NCBI RefSeq assembly: GCF_029892105.1
Contig: NZ_JARZAJ010000028.1
Span: 1-64,000, forward strand
Reading direction: 5' to 3'
Source of the DNA: Kitasatospora sp. GP82
Lineage (GTDB): Bacteria; Actinomycetota; Actinomycetes; Streptomycetales; Streptomycetaceae
Length of the DNA stretch: 64,000 nucleotides
Positions 1-7,962 of this stretch are shown here, in pieces (the stretch's first letter is position 1; each line of letters begins with the position of its first letter). Made by a program: the position numbers and the translations under genes. Under the pieces are notes generated by a model. The model worked only from the letters and a program-made list of their open reading frames with translations, did not search any database and had not been told where the DNA came from.

Positions 1-180
1 CAGTGGTCGGCAGATCAAACTCAAGGCATAAGCGCCAGTCGTACCTCGGGCCAGACCACCGCCCGGGGCGGCACCCGACCATCCTCACAGTCATATCTCG
101 TGGCCACGGCCCGGTACGACAAGCTCGGGGTCCGCTACGAGGCCACCGTGGTTGTCGCCGTGATCAACGAGTGGCTGTGA
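1..180 (+). pseudogene. IS5-type transposase C-terminal remnant
   Basis: The frame that ends at the TGA of 178-180 encodes the typical tail of an IS5-family DDE transposase (RYDKLGVRYEATV, then INEWL). The upstream residues do not look like transposase and the window begins inside the element, so this is a 3' fragment. What is seen is the tail motif; the family assignment rests on recalled family sequences. The left limit is uncertain because the window cuts it. Confidence 0.6.
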
Positions 181-200
181 TCGACCAGGGTGAGAGACCC

Positions 201-575
201 TCAGTCCCGGATGGCGAACTGGCCGAGATAGCGCAGAGAGGTACCGTGCGGGTTCCCAACGATGTTGGGAGCGAAGACACAGATCGCAGCGTCGGCCGGC
301 TCGGTTGACTCGACCTGTGACAGCCACTGGTCAGCGTACGAGGCGTCTCGAAGGAGTACTGCAGGGGGAATCGGGGCGAGGTAGCCGATGTCCTGGGCGT
401 GGATGACCTCGACGCACATCGGGGTGAACTCGGTGATTCCGGCCTCGCCCATGAACACGGATGGCTCCGCATCACCGCTCTCCGACCACCTCTGGTCGAT
501 GTAGTTGCGGATGTCCTCCTCAGAGGAGAACCGGCCGCGCGAGAGGAAAACGTGCACCACGCTGGCTTCAGTCAC
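201..575 (-). CDS. Imm22-like immunity family protein
   Basis: This protein of 124 residues starts at a GTG (573-575). The start was chosen because residues from VTEASVVHVFLSRG onward look like the Imm22 family, whereas the longer open frame upstream is antisense-like. Family features seen are the N-terminal beta strand with FLSRGRFSS, the central IEVIHA-like segment (here VEVIHAQD) and the SYADQWL block. Imm22 proteins are predicted to neutralise nuclease-type polymorphic toxins in the cytoplasm. No toxin gene is visible beside it; the neighbours are transposition remnants, so it is probably an orphan immunity gene. No strong ribosome-binding site is seen. The function is inferred from family resemblance only. 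Confidence 0.6.
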   Translation of the reverse strand: MTEASVVHVFLSRGRFSSEEDIRNYIDQRWSESGDAEPSVFMGEAGITEFTPMCVEVIHAQDIGYLAPIPPAVLLRDASYADQWLSQVESTEPADAAICVFAPNIVGNPHGTSLRYLGQFAIRD

Positions 576-649
576 CCGACGATTGTCGCCCAACGCTGAA
601 GCGGCGTCCGACCTGCCACAAGGCCGCCGGTCACACATCGGCCCCGCCA

Positions 650-1237
650 TCAACGAGTCACCGTGGCCACTTCGACCAGCCACCGGCCGTCCGGCATCAC
701 CACCAGGTAGTCCGGGATGTGGAAGCGGGCCTTGCCGCCCACCGTCTTGAACCGGAGCCGCAACGGCTGCGACAGCACATCCAGGACCGCCCCGGCGAAG
801 TCCAGCGCCCACAGGAACTTCCGCTCCTCCAGGCTCTCGAACCCGTCCTGCCGCCCCGTCGTCACCAGCACTTCCAACCCGGGACGGTGGCCCTGGCGGG
901 GATGCCAGCTGAAGTGCCGCACCGGCTCAGCACGGCCCACCGGAACGCCCGCGATCTCACCGACCAGGCACGACACCTCGACGCCCCTGACGCTCCACGT
1001 CACCGTCCAACGACGCGCCCACCCCGCCGTCAGATCCAGGCCGCAGCTGTCCTCAGGCCCCAGCACGAGCGGAACGAACAGCTCGTCCACCGGCACAACG
1101 CCGACCAGACCCCAGGGCTCTGTCCCATGCAGACCATGGCAGAGCCCCCAACCCCACCGAGACAACACCGCCCCGGACCAGAGCACCACTTCCAGCTGAA
1201 CATCACCGGATTCGAGGCCGGCGTACAGCCTGGCCAA
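650..1237 (-). pseudogene. TnsA-like transposon endonuclease, 3'-truncated
   Basis: Residues after about 80 resemble the N-terminal nuclease domain of actinobacterial TnsA-like subunits: a PVRHFSWHPRQGHRPG block, a catalytic-type Glu in FESLEERKFLWALDF, SQPLRLRF, and the IPDYLVVMPDG strand carrying the candidate catalytic Asp. The frame stops at 650 straight after the LVEV strand, so the rest of the nuclease core and the TnsC-binding region are lost. The first 78 residues do not look like the family; GTG at 1001-1003 is another possible start. No TnsB or TnsC gene follows. Intact TnsA makes the 5'-end cut in Tn7-type transposition; this copy is probably inactive. Confidence 0.55.
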
Positions 1238-1313
1238 CTACCCTGAAAACTTTGGCAACTACGAAGCACGGTCACAACAGGCCCCCTGACGGCGGGGCCT
1301 GCCAGGCGGGCGG

Positions 1314-2411
1314 TCAGGCCACCGGGTTGTCCGGGCTGTCGAGCCAGCCTCGTCGGCCCCTCTCATCGACGGTCAGACCGAAGCACTCGACGCCCGGCAA
1401 GTCGTTGTCCACCCACCAGTGGAACACGGCCTCGAACTCGTTCCCGAGACGGCGTGGGCCGTACTGACGGACCTGCGCGACGTCTTGGCCGTCGTGGAAG
1501 GTGGCGCCGGCCCAGGACAGGTTGCTGAGGCTGCAGAGCCACAGCGTGCGGCCGTCGTCGCGCGGCTGGACGGCGTGGGTGACGTGGTGGAGGCGCAGGC
1601 CGACCGCGAGGGGGAACGGGTCGAACCGGCCCAGGTCGGGCAGGGCGGTGCGGGTGGTGCTCTCGTCCACCGCGAAGGCGGGGTCGGGGGTGTGGAAGGG
1701 CCACACCAGCCGCTGGAAGCGCATCTTCATGAAGTCCACCGGCCGCAGGAACGGGCCGGTGGCGGTTCCGCCCTGGTGGACGGTCAGGCGCAACAGGGCG
1801 TCGCCGTTGCCGAAGTGCGTGCCCCACGGCAGGAGGACCATCCCACCCGGTCGGGTCTGGCGCAGCCAGGCGTAGGGGATCCGGCGGGCCCCGAACGTCA
1901 CCGTCACGCGGTCGTACGGCACAGCGGACGGGTAGCCCTCGGCGGCGTCCCCGGCGACGGCCAGCGGGTGAAGGCCGGCGGCGGCCGGGCGGCGACGGGC
2001 GGCCTCGGCCACGACCGGGTCCACCTCGACGGTGACGACGTTCGCATCGCCGAGTCGGTGGGCGAGCAGGCCGGCCTGCCACCCCGGGCCGGTGCCCAAC
2101 AGCTGGGCGTCCTTGGAGCCGCGCGGGCGGTTCATCTCGTCGATCGGGCACTCGACCACGCGTCCGGTCATCCGGTGGATCTCGACCTTGTGCCGCAGCT
2201 CCAGGAACAGGAAGTTCGTGCTCAGAGCCTGGGAGCGGGCCAGGCGGGTACCGCTGGGCGAGCCCCGCAGCACCCGCCCGAGGTACGCGTCCGCATCGGA
2301 TGGCTCCATGTCCCACAACGGACGGCCGAACCAGGTCCTCACCTGCTCCAGGTGCCCGACGTCCCCACGGATCGTTCCGTCCGTCAGCCCCGCCGAGACC
2401 CGCGCCAGCAC
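1314..2411 (-). pseudogene. Integrase fragment fused in frame to PIMT-like methyltransferase
   Basis: The 365-codon frame is chimeric. Residues 1 to about 102 match the N-terminal SAM-like core-binding domain of actinobacterial tyrosine recombinases (HLEQVRTWFGRPLWDM, then CPIDEMNRPRGSK). From about residue 104 it becomes the SAM-binding and C-terminal part of an actinomycete protein-L-isoaspartate O-methyltransferase-like protein: LLGTGPGWQAGLL (motif I, normally VLEIGTGTGWNAGLL), VTVEVDP, PGGMVLLPWGTH and a WWVDNDLPGVECFG tail. The junction is near 2105. The methyltransferase has lost its N-terminal third and the first residues of motif I, so normal activity is unlikely. The fusion is read directly from the frame; the mechanism is inferred. 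Confidence 0.65.
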
Positions 2412-2508
2412 ACCCAGCCAGCACGTCGGTCTCGAACCGCTCCAGCTCCTCCGCCGAGACCGGCTCCCGGTACTCGCGCAGGTCCCGCACCACCGCCAGC
2501 GCCGCCAA
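2105..2508 (-). pseudogene. Tyrosine recombinase N-terminal fragment, frameshifted
   Basis: The 5' part of the integrase starts at 2508 in another frame (REYREPVSAEELERFETDVLAG) and passes into the frame of the fusion gene near 2410 (ARVSAGLTDGTIRGDVGHLE). Together they restore a continuous N-terminal recombinase domain with one frameshift. The catalytic domain with its Arg, His and Tyr residues is absent because the frame runs into methyltransferase sequence near 2105. Confidence 0.55.
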
Positions 2509-2764
2509 CCCGCGCCTCCTCGCCTTCGACCAGACCGCAGATCGGTCGCACGAGCTGAGAAAGCTTCAGGAATCCCGAAGTTACGTCACAGGCCGGCGGA
2601 ACACCCGAAGGAGGAAGAAGCCCCTGGCCACGGCCTCGGTCACTCAGCAAGGCTCAGGGGAACTCGCGGGATGTCGCACACACCACGGAGAACCGGCGAG
2701 GGCTGAGAATGTGAGCTCGCCAGCGCCGCCATTGCTTTGGACTGGCCGCCCGCGACCGAGCCGG

Positions 2765-2917
2765 TCAGGAGTCGGCCCGGCGGAATACCAGCAGCACTCT
2801 CTCGTAGCTCACGCTGCCGTAACTTCCGCTATCGGTGGTGTACGCGTAGGCGCTCACTCGGTCGAGCCGCCAGCCTTCTTCTTCAACCACGTGGATCGCT
2901 TGCGACACCGTATCCAT
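2765..2917 (-). CDS. Small DUF4177-like protein
   Basis: An ATG at 2915-2917 (or GTG at 2918-2920) opens a 50-residue frame with VVEEEGWRLDRVSAY followed by a SYERVLLVFRR beta strand. This EGW-R plus terminal FRR layout is that of small DUF4177-type proteins, whose function is unknown. An in-frame stop lies about 17 codons upstream, so the frame cannot be much longer. It sits 39 bases downstream of the serine hydrolase gene on the same strand and may be co-transcribed. The protein may be a shortened relative. Confidence 0.45.
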   Translation of the reverse strand: MDTVSQAIHVVEEEGWRLDRVSAYAYTTDSGSYGSVSYERVLLVFRRADS

Positions 2918-2956
2918 CACCGCTCCGTCCGGGGAGCTGCGCTCAACCGGCGCGGT

Positions 2957-4126
2957 TCAGCGGCACAGGGCGGTGTCCACGGCCGCCTCCAGGTGCTGCG
3001 CGGCTGCGCCGGTCGGGACGGCGGTCACCGCGATGTCGACGGCACGGCCGTCCTCCGTGGCGCCTCCGCGGGTCCGGTATCCCGGAATGGTTCCACCGTG
3101 GCCCCAGTACACACCACCGCACGACAGCGGCCTGCTCTCCAGGCCCAAGCCGTAGCGGGTGCCGGGGCCCAGAACGTCGGCGGGGACGGTGGTGCGCATC
3201 TGGGCGAGCTGCGCCGGGGCGAGGAGGCGGCCTGCGAGGAGCACGCTGTAGAACTGGTTGAGGTCGGTGTTGGTGGAGATCATCGCACCAGCGGCCCAGG
3301 CCGAGGACGGGTCCATCTCGGTGAAGTCGCGCAGGGGCCCGCCGGCCTTCTCCGGGAAATAGCCCTGGGGGTGGGGGCCTTGGATGGTCATGTCCCCGGG
3401 GGATGGGAAGTAGGTATGGCGCAGTGCGATGCGGCTGATGACGCGCTGGGTGATCGCTTCCCGGACCGGCCGGCCCGTGACCTTCTGGATGACCAGGCCG
3501 GCGACCAGGTAGTTCGTGTTGCTGTACTCCCATTTCGTGCCCGGGGAGAACTCCGCTTTGCGCGCGAGGGCCAGGTCGAGGAGTTCGCGGGGTTCGAAGT
3601 ACTGGCGTCGCGTGGCGGCGAGATCAAGGGCCTCCGCGTAGTCGGGCAGGCCGCTGGTGTGCTGGAGCAGTTGGTGGATGGTGATGGTGTGTCCGTCGAT
3701 CCCGTCCCCGCGCAGAAGGCCCGGCAGGTAGGTGTCGACGGGGCTCTCGAGGCCGACCTTTCCTTCACCGACCAGCTGCAGCATGACCACGGCGGTGAAC
3801 GCCTTGGTGTTGCTGCCGATGCGGACCTGTCCGTCGACGGGCACCTTGGCCTTGGTGTCCAGGTCGGCCACGCCCGCCGTGTAGGTACGGGTCCGTCCGT
3901 CGCGGTCCTTGACGCTTGCCAGCGCGGCGGGAAGCCCGTCGTTGCGCACCAACGCGTTCAGGCTCTGCTGGACGCCGTCCGGCATGGAGTCGGCGACCGC
4001 CGGAGGCGTCGCCAGCGCACCGATCGCCACGATGCCGGCGGCCACAGCGGCTACCGTCGACACCGCCCCGCGTCGATGGCTCCGCTGCCTGGTGGAACGG
4101 AACCTGTCCCCTGCGTGCTCGTACAC
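2957..4126 (-). CDS. Secreted SxxK serine hydrolase (class C / DD-peptidase type)
   Basis: This 389-residue protein has the three active-site motifs of the beta-lactamase/D-alanyl-D-alanine carboxypeptidase superfamily: SNTK (Ser105, Lys108), YSN (Tyr201) and HGG (343-345). Residues 1-46 are a long secretion signal with arginines, a hydrophobic stretch and an AVA-D-like cleavage site, so it acts outside the membrane. Such enzymes cut D-Ala-D-Ala peptides or related esters; the substrate here is not predictable. It starts at a GTG with a GGAG about 8 bases upstream. A second member of the same family lies at 7963-9102. Length and motifs look complete. Confidence 0.85.
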   Translation of the reverse strand: MYEHAGDRFRSTRQRSHRRGAVSTVAAVAAGIVAIGALATPPAVADSMPDGVQQSLNALVRNDGLPAALASVKDRDGRTRTYTAGVADLDTKAKVPVDGQVRIGSNTKAFTAVVMLQLVGEGKVGLESPVDTYLPGLLRGDGIDGHTITIHQLLQHTSGLPDYAEALDLAATRRQYFEPRELLDLALARKAEFSPGTKWEYSNTNYLVAGLVIQKVTGRPVREAITQRVISRIALRHTYFPSPGDMTIQGPHPQGYFPEKAGGPLRDFTEMDPSSAWAAGAMISTNTDLNQFYSVLLAGRLLAPAQLAQMRTTVPADVLGPGTRYGLGLESRPLSCGGVYWGHGGTIPGYRTRGGATEDGRAVDIAVTAVPTGAAAQHLEAAVDTALCR

Positions 4127-4787
4127 GAAAGAACTCCTGTGGGGTCGGCGGGAAACAACTGGCCTGTGGACCCAGCATCTCCGGGCAAGATCGCAAAAGG
4201 GATCCCGCTATCCGCCCATTGCAGGTAGGGCTAACCCCCGGTGCCGACCGAACGGGCCCGTCAACTCCCCGACGCGCAACCACCCATGAACGCCACCTGG
4301 CGCGCCCCCTGGCTGTCCCCCAGCTACGGCGTCCGACACGGCCCCAAGCAACTTCCCGTGGCCCGACGCGCGCCACACGACCCCGCCATCCGCGGCGACC
4401 GCAGCGCCCGACCACGACCGAGCCCGGTCCCCTCCCGCCCCCGCGCCCTCGGACAGACAACACCGCCGCCAGCGGCTACAACCTGTGACTGAGCGCCCGA
4501 TATGACTCGGGAGCCATTCACGACGCTCTCGCGGAAGGGCTGTTGACCTGGGACGTCACCGGTTCCGCAACAGACCCCGAGCAGCCGGTGCATGGCCACC
4601 GTGCGCTTGACCTTCATATCCGGCCGGGCCAACTGCGATGCTCAGACGGGCCACCTCAGGCACTCAGGGGCCAGATCGGGCGCTCAGTCTCACCCGGCCT
4701 TCGTTGTGGCCGCCGGGCGGGGTGAACGAACCTGGACGTCCCCGCAGGTCAAGAGGTTCGTTCACGCTGGGCTGGCGTGATGGTTCC
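4127..4787. other. Gene-free stretch
   Basis: No frame here has convincing protein features; the open frames are low-complexity GC shadows. The stretch holds the 5' region of the serine hydrolase gene at its left end and an inverted repeat at 4722-4765. Confidence 0.5.
4722..4765. repeat. 12-bp perfect inverted repeat
   Basis: GTGAACGAACCT (4722-4733) and AGGTTCGTTCAC (4754-4765) are exact inverted repeats around a 20-base spacer. It lies in gene-free DNA next to a terminator-like hairpin. It could be an operator pair, a mobile-element end or a processing hairpin; nothing distinguishes these. Confidence 0.6.
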
Positions 4788-4832
4788 GGCCCTGCCGGCC
4801 CGCGCCCCTGACAGGCATGGGCCGGCAGGGCC
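4788..4832 (-). terminator. Strong hairpin 3' of the adenylyltransferase-like fragment
   Basis: GGCCCTGCCGGCCC (4788-4801) pairs perfectly with 4819-4832 around a 17-base loop. It begins 8 bases beyond the stop codon of the minus-strand fragment that ends at 4841. There is no U tract, as is usual for actinomycete terminators. Confidence 0.6.
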
Positions 4833-4840
4833 CGTCTCCG

Positions 4841-5376
4841 TCAGTCGACGAAGGACTCCGCGTAGGCGGCGAAGGCATACGTCGCTTCGAGGCTGCCCGG
4901 TCGCGGCGGGTCGGCCGGGTTCCAGCCCAGCTCCCGGTCCCCGATCACCTGGGTGAGCAGGGGGCGCCATCGCGGGTCGAGGGTCTCACGTGCCCACTCC
5001 AGCGCGCCGCGCTTGGACGCCACCTCACCGGTGCGCAGGGTGAACAGCGCCCGGCAGTAAACAGTCACCGCATACCGCTGGCTCCGGGCATGGTCGAACG
5101 GGGCCCAGGTCCGCAGGTCGGCCATGAGGCCGGGCAGCATCACGCGCATCGATTCGCGCAGGGCCTGGGGCGGCACTGCGTCAACAAGGTCGGTGATCGG
5201 CGGCCCGGCGAGGGTGACGCCGCGGTTCCGAAGGATCCAGCGGGTGTGCGCGCTGTTGCAATGTGTGTCCCAGATCAGCTCGCAACGGCCGTGGTCGCAG
5301 AACAGCCACGGCGTCCCAAGCCCGGCGATGCTGCGCAGGGACGTGGTGTCCGCGTAGGAACCTCCAGGTGCTTTGT
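4841..5376 (-). pseudogene. Aminoglycoside adenylyltransferase-like C-terminal fragment
   Basis: From GSYADTTSLRS to the stop the frame resembles the C-terminal helical region of ANT(3'')/DUF4111-type nucleotidyltransferases: a GVTLAGPP segment, YCRALFTLRTGEVASK, and ALEWARETLDPRWRPLL. The N-terminal nucleotidyltransferase core with its GS...DxD metal site is absent; upstream sequence in this frame is antisense to an integrase-like fragment, so the gene is 5'-truncated near 5376. Intact relatives transfer AMP to aminoglycosides. This remnant should be inactive. Family assignment is from recalled sequences. Confidence 0.55.
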
Positions 5377-5380
5377 CCCC

Positions 5381-5586
5381 GTGGAGCTGGTGTTCTTCAA
5401 GGCAGAGGGCTGGGAGGCCTGGGGGCTGGAGCACAAGCCAGTGATCCCCGAGGGGATGCGATCCTGGTCGACAATGACCTGCTGTTCGAGGACGGGCCTT
5501 CCTCGCCATGGCCACTGGTGGCAGCCAACCGCTGGCTGAACTGCCTTCCCCCCAGCGGTTGTCCGGAACCCGCCCGGACAGGGTGA
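5381..5586 (+). pseudogene. Integrase N-terminal fragment, frameshifted
   Basis: Starting at a GTG at 5381, one frame reads VELVFFKAEGWEAWGLEHKP and then shifts near 5455 to DAILVDNDLLFEDG, followed by VAANRWLNCLPPSGCPEPA. This order resembles the extreme N-terminus of actinobacterial site-specific integrases (a stated pattern for the recombination system, a 'LVDED' strand and a WLR-LP-SGCP motif). It ends at 5586 without core-binding or catalytic domains. The identification is tentative and based on pattern memory. Confidence 0.35.
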
Positions 5587-5758
5587 CGGCCGTGGACACC
5601 CACTGCGGCGAAGTCGCGGCCTGGTTCCCGTGGCGCTTTCCTTTCCCGTCCCGTCGCGGTGGGGATGTCCGAGGACCCGCTTGACCATGTGCGCCACTGG
5701 GTACGGTCTGGCCTGTTCCGGCGAATCCGGACCTGGACATCGATGAAGGGCGGCTGCC

Positions 5759-6598
5759 GTGCCACCTGACACCCCGGCGAGCGCTGCCGAAGCGGCACGC
5801 CGCTATTACGAGACCGACGACGTCGACGGCTTCTACACCACGATCTGGGGCGGTGAGGACATCCATACCGGGATCTACGCCCACGACCACGAGTCGATCG
5901 CGGCCGCCTCCCGGCGAACTGTGGAGCGCATCGCCGCCAAGTCCTCCACCCACCTCGGCCCGGACGGCACCGTGCTGGACATGGGTTCCGGGTACGGCGG
6001 CGCGGCACGCTACCTGGCGGACCGCTTCGGCTGCCGGACCGTCGCGCTCAACATCAGCGAGATGCAGAACCGGCGCCACCGGGAGGTCAACGCCAAGCGC
6101 GGTCTGGCAGGACTCATCACCGTGGTCACCGGCTCCTTCGAGGACGTCCCGTACCCCGACGGTTCCTTCGACCTCGTGTGGTCCCAGGAAGCTCTCTGCC
6201 ACGGCGGCGACCGGCCAAGGGCCCTGGGCGAGGCCGCCCGTGTCCTCAAACCGGAAGGCCAGCTCATCTTCACCGACCTCATGGCAGCCGACGAGTGCCC
6301 GCCCGAAACCCTGCGTCCGGTGGTGTCGCGGCTGGGCATCGATGCCTTCGCGACACCGAGCTTCTACCGCAGGCAGGCATCGCGACTCGGATTCGCCCAC
6401 GTCGACTTCGAGGACCTCAGCGATCACCTGCTCACGCACTACCTCCGACTGGCCGAGGAAACCACACAGCGCACGGAGGAACTGACCGGAGTGATCAGCC
6501 CCGCCTATCTGGACAAGCTCCAAGACAACCTGCCGCGCTGGATCGAGGCGTGCCGCAGCGGTCACCTGCGTTGGGGGATCTACACCTGCCGCCGCTGA
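5759..6598 (+). CDS. Sarcosine/dimethylglycine N-methyltransferase
   Basis: This 279-residue class I SAM methyltransferase has FYTTIWGGEDIHTGIY at residues 26-40, the hallmark of sarcosine/dimethylglycine methyltransferases, then motif I VLDMGSGYGG (72-81), a GSFEDVPYPD block and VWSQEALCHGGDR. Family enzymes add methyl groups to sarcosine and dimethylglycine to make glycine betaine, a cytoplasmic osmoprotectant. The start is the GTG at 5759 with GAAGGGCGG upstream. No glycine/sarcosine methyltransferase partner is next to it, so it may depend on an unlinked gene or accept another amine. It ends opposite a strong bidirectional terminator. Confidence 0.85.
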   Translation: MPPDTPASAAEAARRYYETDDVDGFYTTIWGGEDIHTGIYAHDHESIAAASRRTVERIAAKSSTHLGPDGTVLDMGSGYGGAARYLADRFGCRTVALNISEMQNRRHREVNAKRGLAGLITVVTGSFEDVPYPDGSFDLVWSQEALCHGGDRPRALGEAARVLKPEGQLIFTDLMAADECPPETLRPVVSRLGIDAFATPSFYRRQASRLGFAHVDFEDLSDHLLTHYLRLAEETTQRTEELTGVISPAYLDKLQDNLPRWIEACRSGHLRWGIYTCRR

Positions 6599-6740
6599 AC
6601 GCCGACGCCACCCACCCATGGGGCCCGGGAACCAGCCACGCAACTGCCGGCATCGCCGCGCCCCGGCCCAGTCCGCCCGGCGGCGAGGCCGCCACCGGGC
6701 GGACGTAGGAGAAGCAGAAGAACGCGTGTGCCCGGAGACG

Positions 6741-6783
6741 CGGACGGCCCGACCGGCGAGCGGCGCGCCGGTCGGGCCGTCCG
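6741..6783. terminator. Bidirectional 18-bp hairpin terminator
   Basis: An 18-base arm at 6741-6758 pairs perfectly with 6766-6783 around a 7-base loop. It sits between the convergent methyltransferase (ends 6598) and esterase (ends 6846) genes and can serve both. Confidence 0.8.
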
Positions 6784-6845
6784 CTCGTTCACCCGAGGTG
6801 CGTGGTCACGGGGCGAGCGGGGGCGGGTCCGTCAGCTGGCGGGGT

Positions 6846-7931
6846 TCAGCCGGCTGCGGCGAACGAGGCCGCGAGGCGGGGGATGTAGTCGGCGAAGGCG
6901 GGGGCCCAGCAGCCGTAGTCGTGGCCGCCGTCGCAGGTGGGAGAGAGCGACGAGCCGTTGCCGTAGTCGACGTAGCGGCTGGGGATGCGGAGCCGGTCCA
7001 GGCGGGCCTTGACCGTGTTGGAGGCGATCTCGGTGAAGTGGTCGATGGGCCCCTGGTTGCCGGTGTAGAGGGTGATGTCGGTGCCGCCGAGCCGGGCCAG
7101 GTTGGCGGGGGCGGCGGGGTTGACAGCGTTCCAGATGTGGTCCGCGTTGAAGACCGGGTAGGGCGAGCCGAAGATCGCGTCGCTGTCGACGTAGGGCCCG
7201 AAACCGGTGCACTGGCCGGAGCCGGAGGTGCTCACGGTGCACCACGCGCCGGTGAGGTTGAGCTCCGTCGCCAGGACCGTCGCGCGGATCGCCGTCATGC
7301 CGAAGTCGATGCCGCCGGACAGGGAGGCAGTGTGCCCGAACAGGTCGGGACGGGCCTCGGCGTAGTGCAGCGCGCCGTAGCCGCCCATCGACAGGCCGAC
7401 GACGGCCCGGTGGGCCCGGTCGGCGATGGTGCGCAGGTTGGCGTCGATGAACGGGACGACCTGGGTGGTGTGGAAGGTCTGCCAGTTGGCCGCGCCCAGG
7501 GCGGTGTTCTGCATGGCCCAGTCGGCGTACCAGCCCTTCAGACCGCCGTCCGGCGCCACCGTGATCATCGAGTCCGAGTGCAGGGCGGGGGCGGCGGCCG
7601 CGTCGTCCACGCTGCCCTGGCCGCCATGCAGGAAGTAGGCCACCGGCCAGCGCTCGGTGGGGTTCGCCGCGTAGCCCTGGGGGAGGAAGATGCGGATTTT
7701 GTGGGTGCCGGAGAGCTGCGCGGTGGTCACGGTGATCGTGAAGTCGGTGCTCGAGTGCACCTCGGGGGTGCCGACCTGGGTCAGGCCGAACCCGTTGGTG
7801 AAGGTCAGAGGTGCCGGGGCGTCCGCCCGGGCGGACGCGGGCGAGGTTCCGAGCAGCGCGGTCACGGCCATGGCCGCGGCGACGGCGGCCGTGGTCGCGT
7901 GCCGTCGGCAGCGGAGCAGAAGTGATGTCAT
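6846..7931 (-). CDS. Secreted esterase (esterase D/antigen 85 family)
   Basis: This 361-residue alpha/beta hydrolase starts with a cleavable signal (about 1-37, ending ASARADAP). Seen are AYFLHGG (oxyanion region, about 99-104), APDGG, and the nucleophile elbow GLSMGG with Ser181; a GGHDYGCW-like segment near the C-terminus supplies the probable catalytic His. This is the PF00756 family, which includes mycolyltransferase-like and carbohydrate esterases; the substrate is unknown. An AAGGA site precedes the ATG. It follows the serine hydrolase at 7963-9102 after 31 bases on the same strand, so the two secreted enzymes probably form an operon. Confidence 0.8.
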   Translation of the reverse strand: MTSLLLRCRRHATTAAVAAAMAVTALLGTSPASARADAPAPLTFTNGFGLTQVGTPEVHSSTDFTITVTTAQLSGTHKIRIFLPQGYAANPTERWPVAYFLHGGQGSVDDAAAAPALHSDSMITVAPDGGLKGWYADWAMQNTALGAANWQTFHTTQVVPFIDANLRTIADRAHRAVVGLSMGGYGALHYAEARPDLFGHTASLSGGIDFGMTAIRATVLATELNLTGAWCTVSTSGSGQCTGFGPYVDSDAIFGSPYPVFNADHIWNAVNPAAPANLARLGGTDITLYTGNQGPIDHFTEIASNTVKARLDRLRIPSRYVDYGNGSSLSPTCDGGHDYGCWAPAFADYIPRLAASFAAAG

Positions 7932-7962
7932 CGGTCGTCCTTTCGGGGCACGGGTGATGGGG

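Noticed and set aside
2300-4228. Very long plus-strand open frame
   Set aside because: It is antisense to the serine hydrolase gene and is kept open only by GC bias; it has low-complexity composition.
6618-7925. 435-codon plus-strand open frame
   Set aside because: It is antisense to the esterase gene with its GLSMGG motif.
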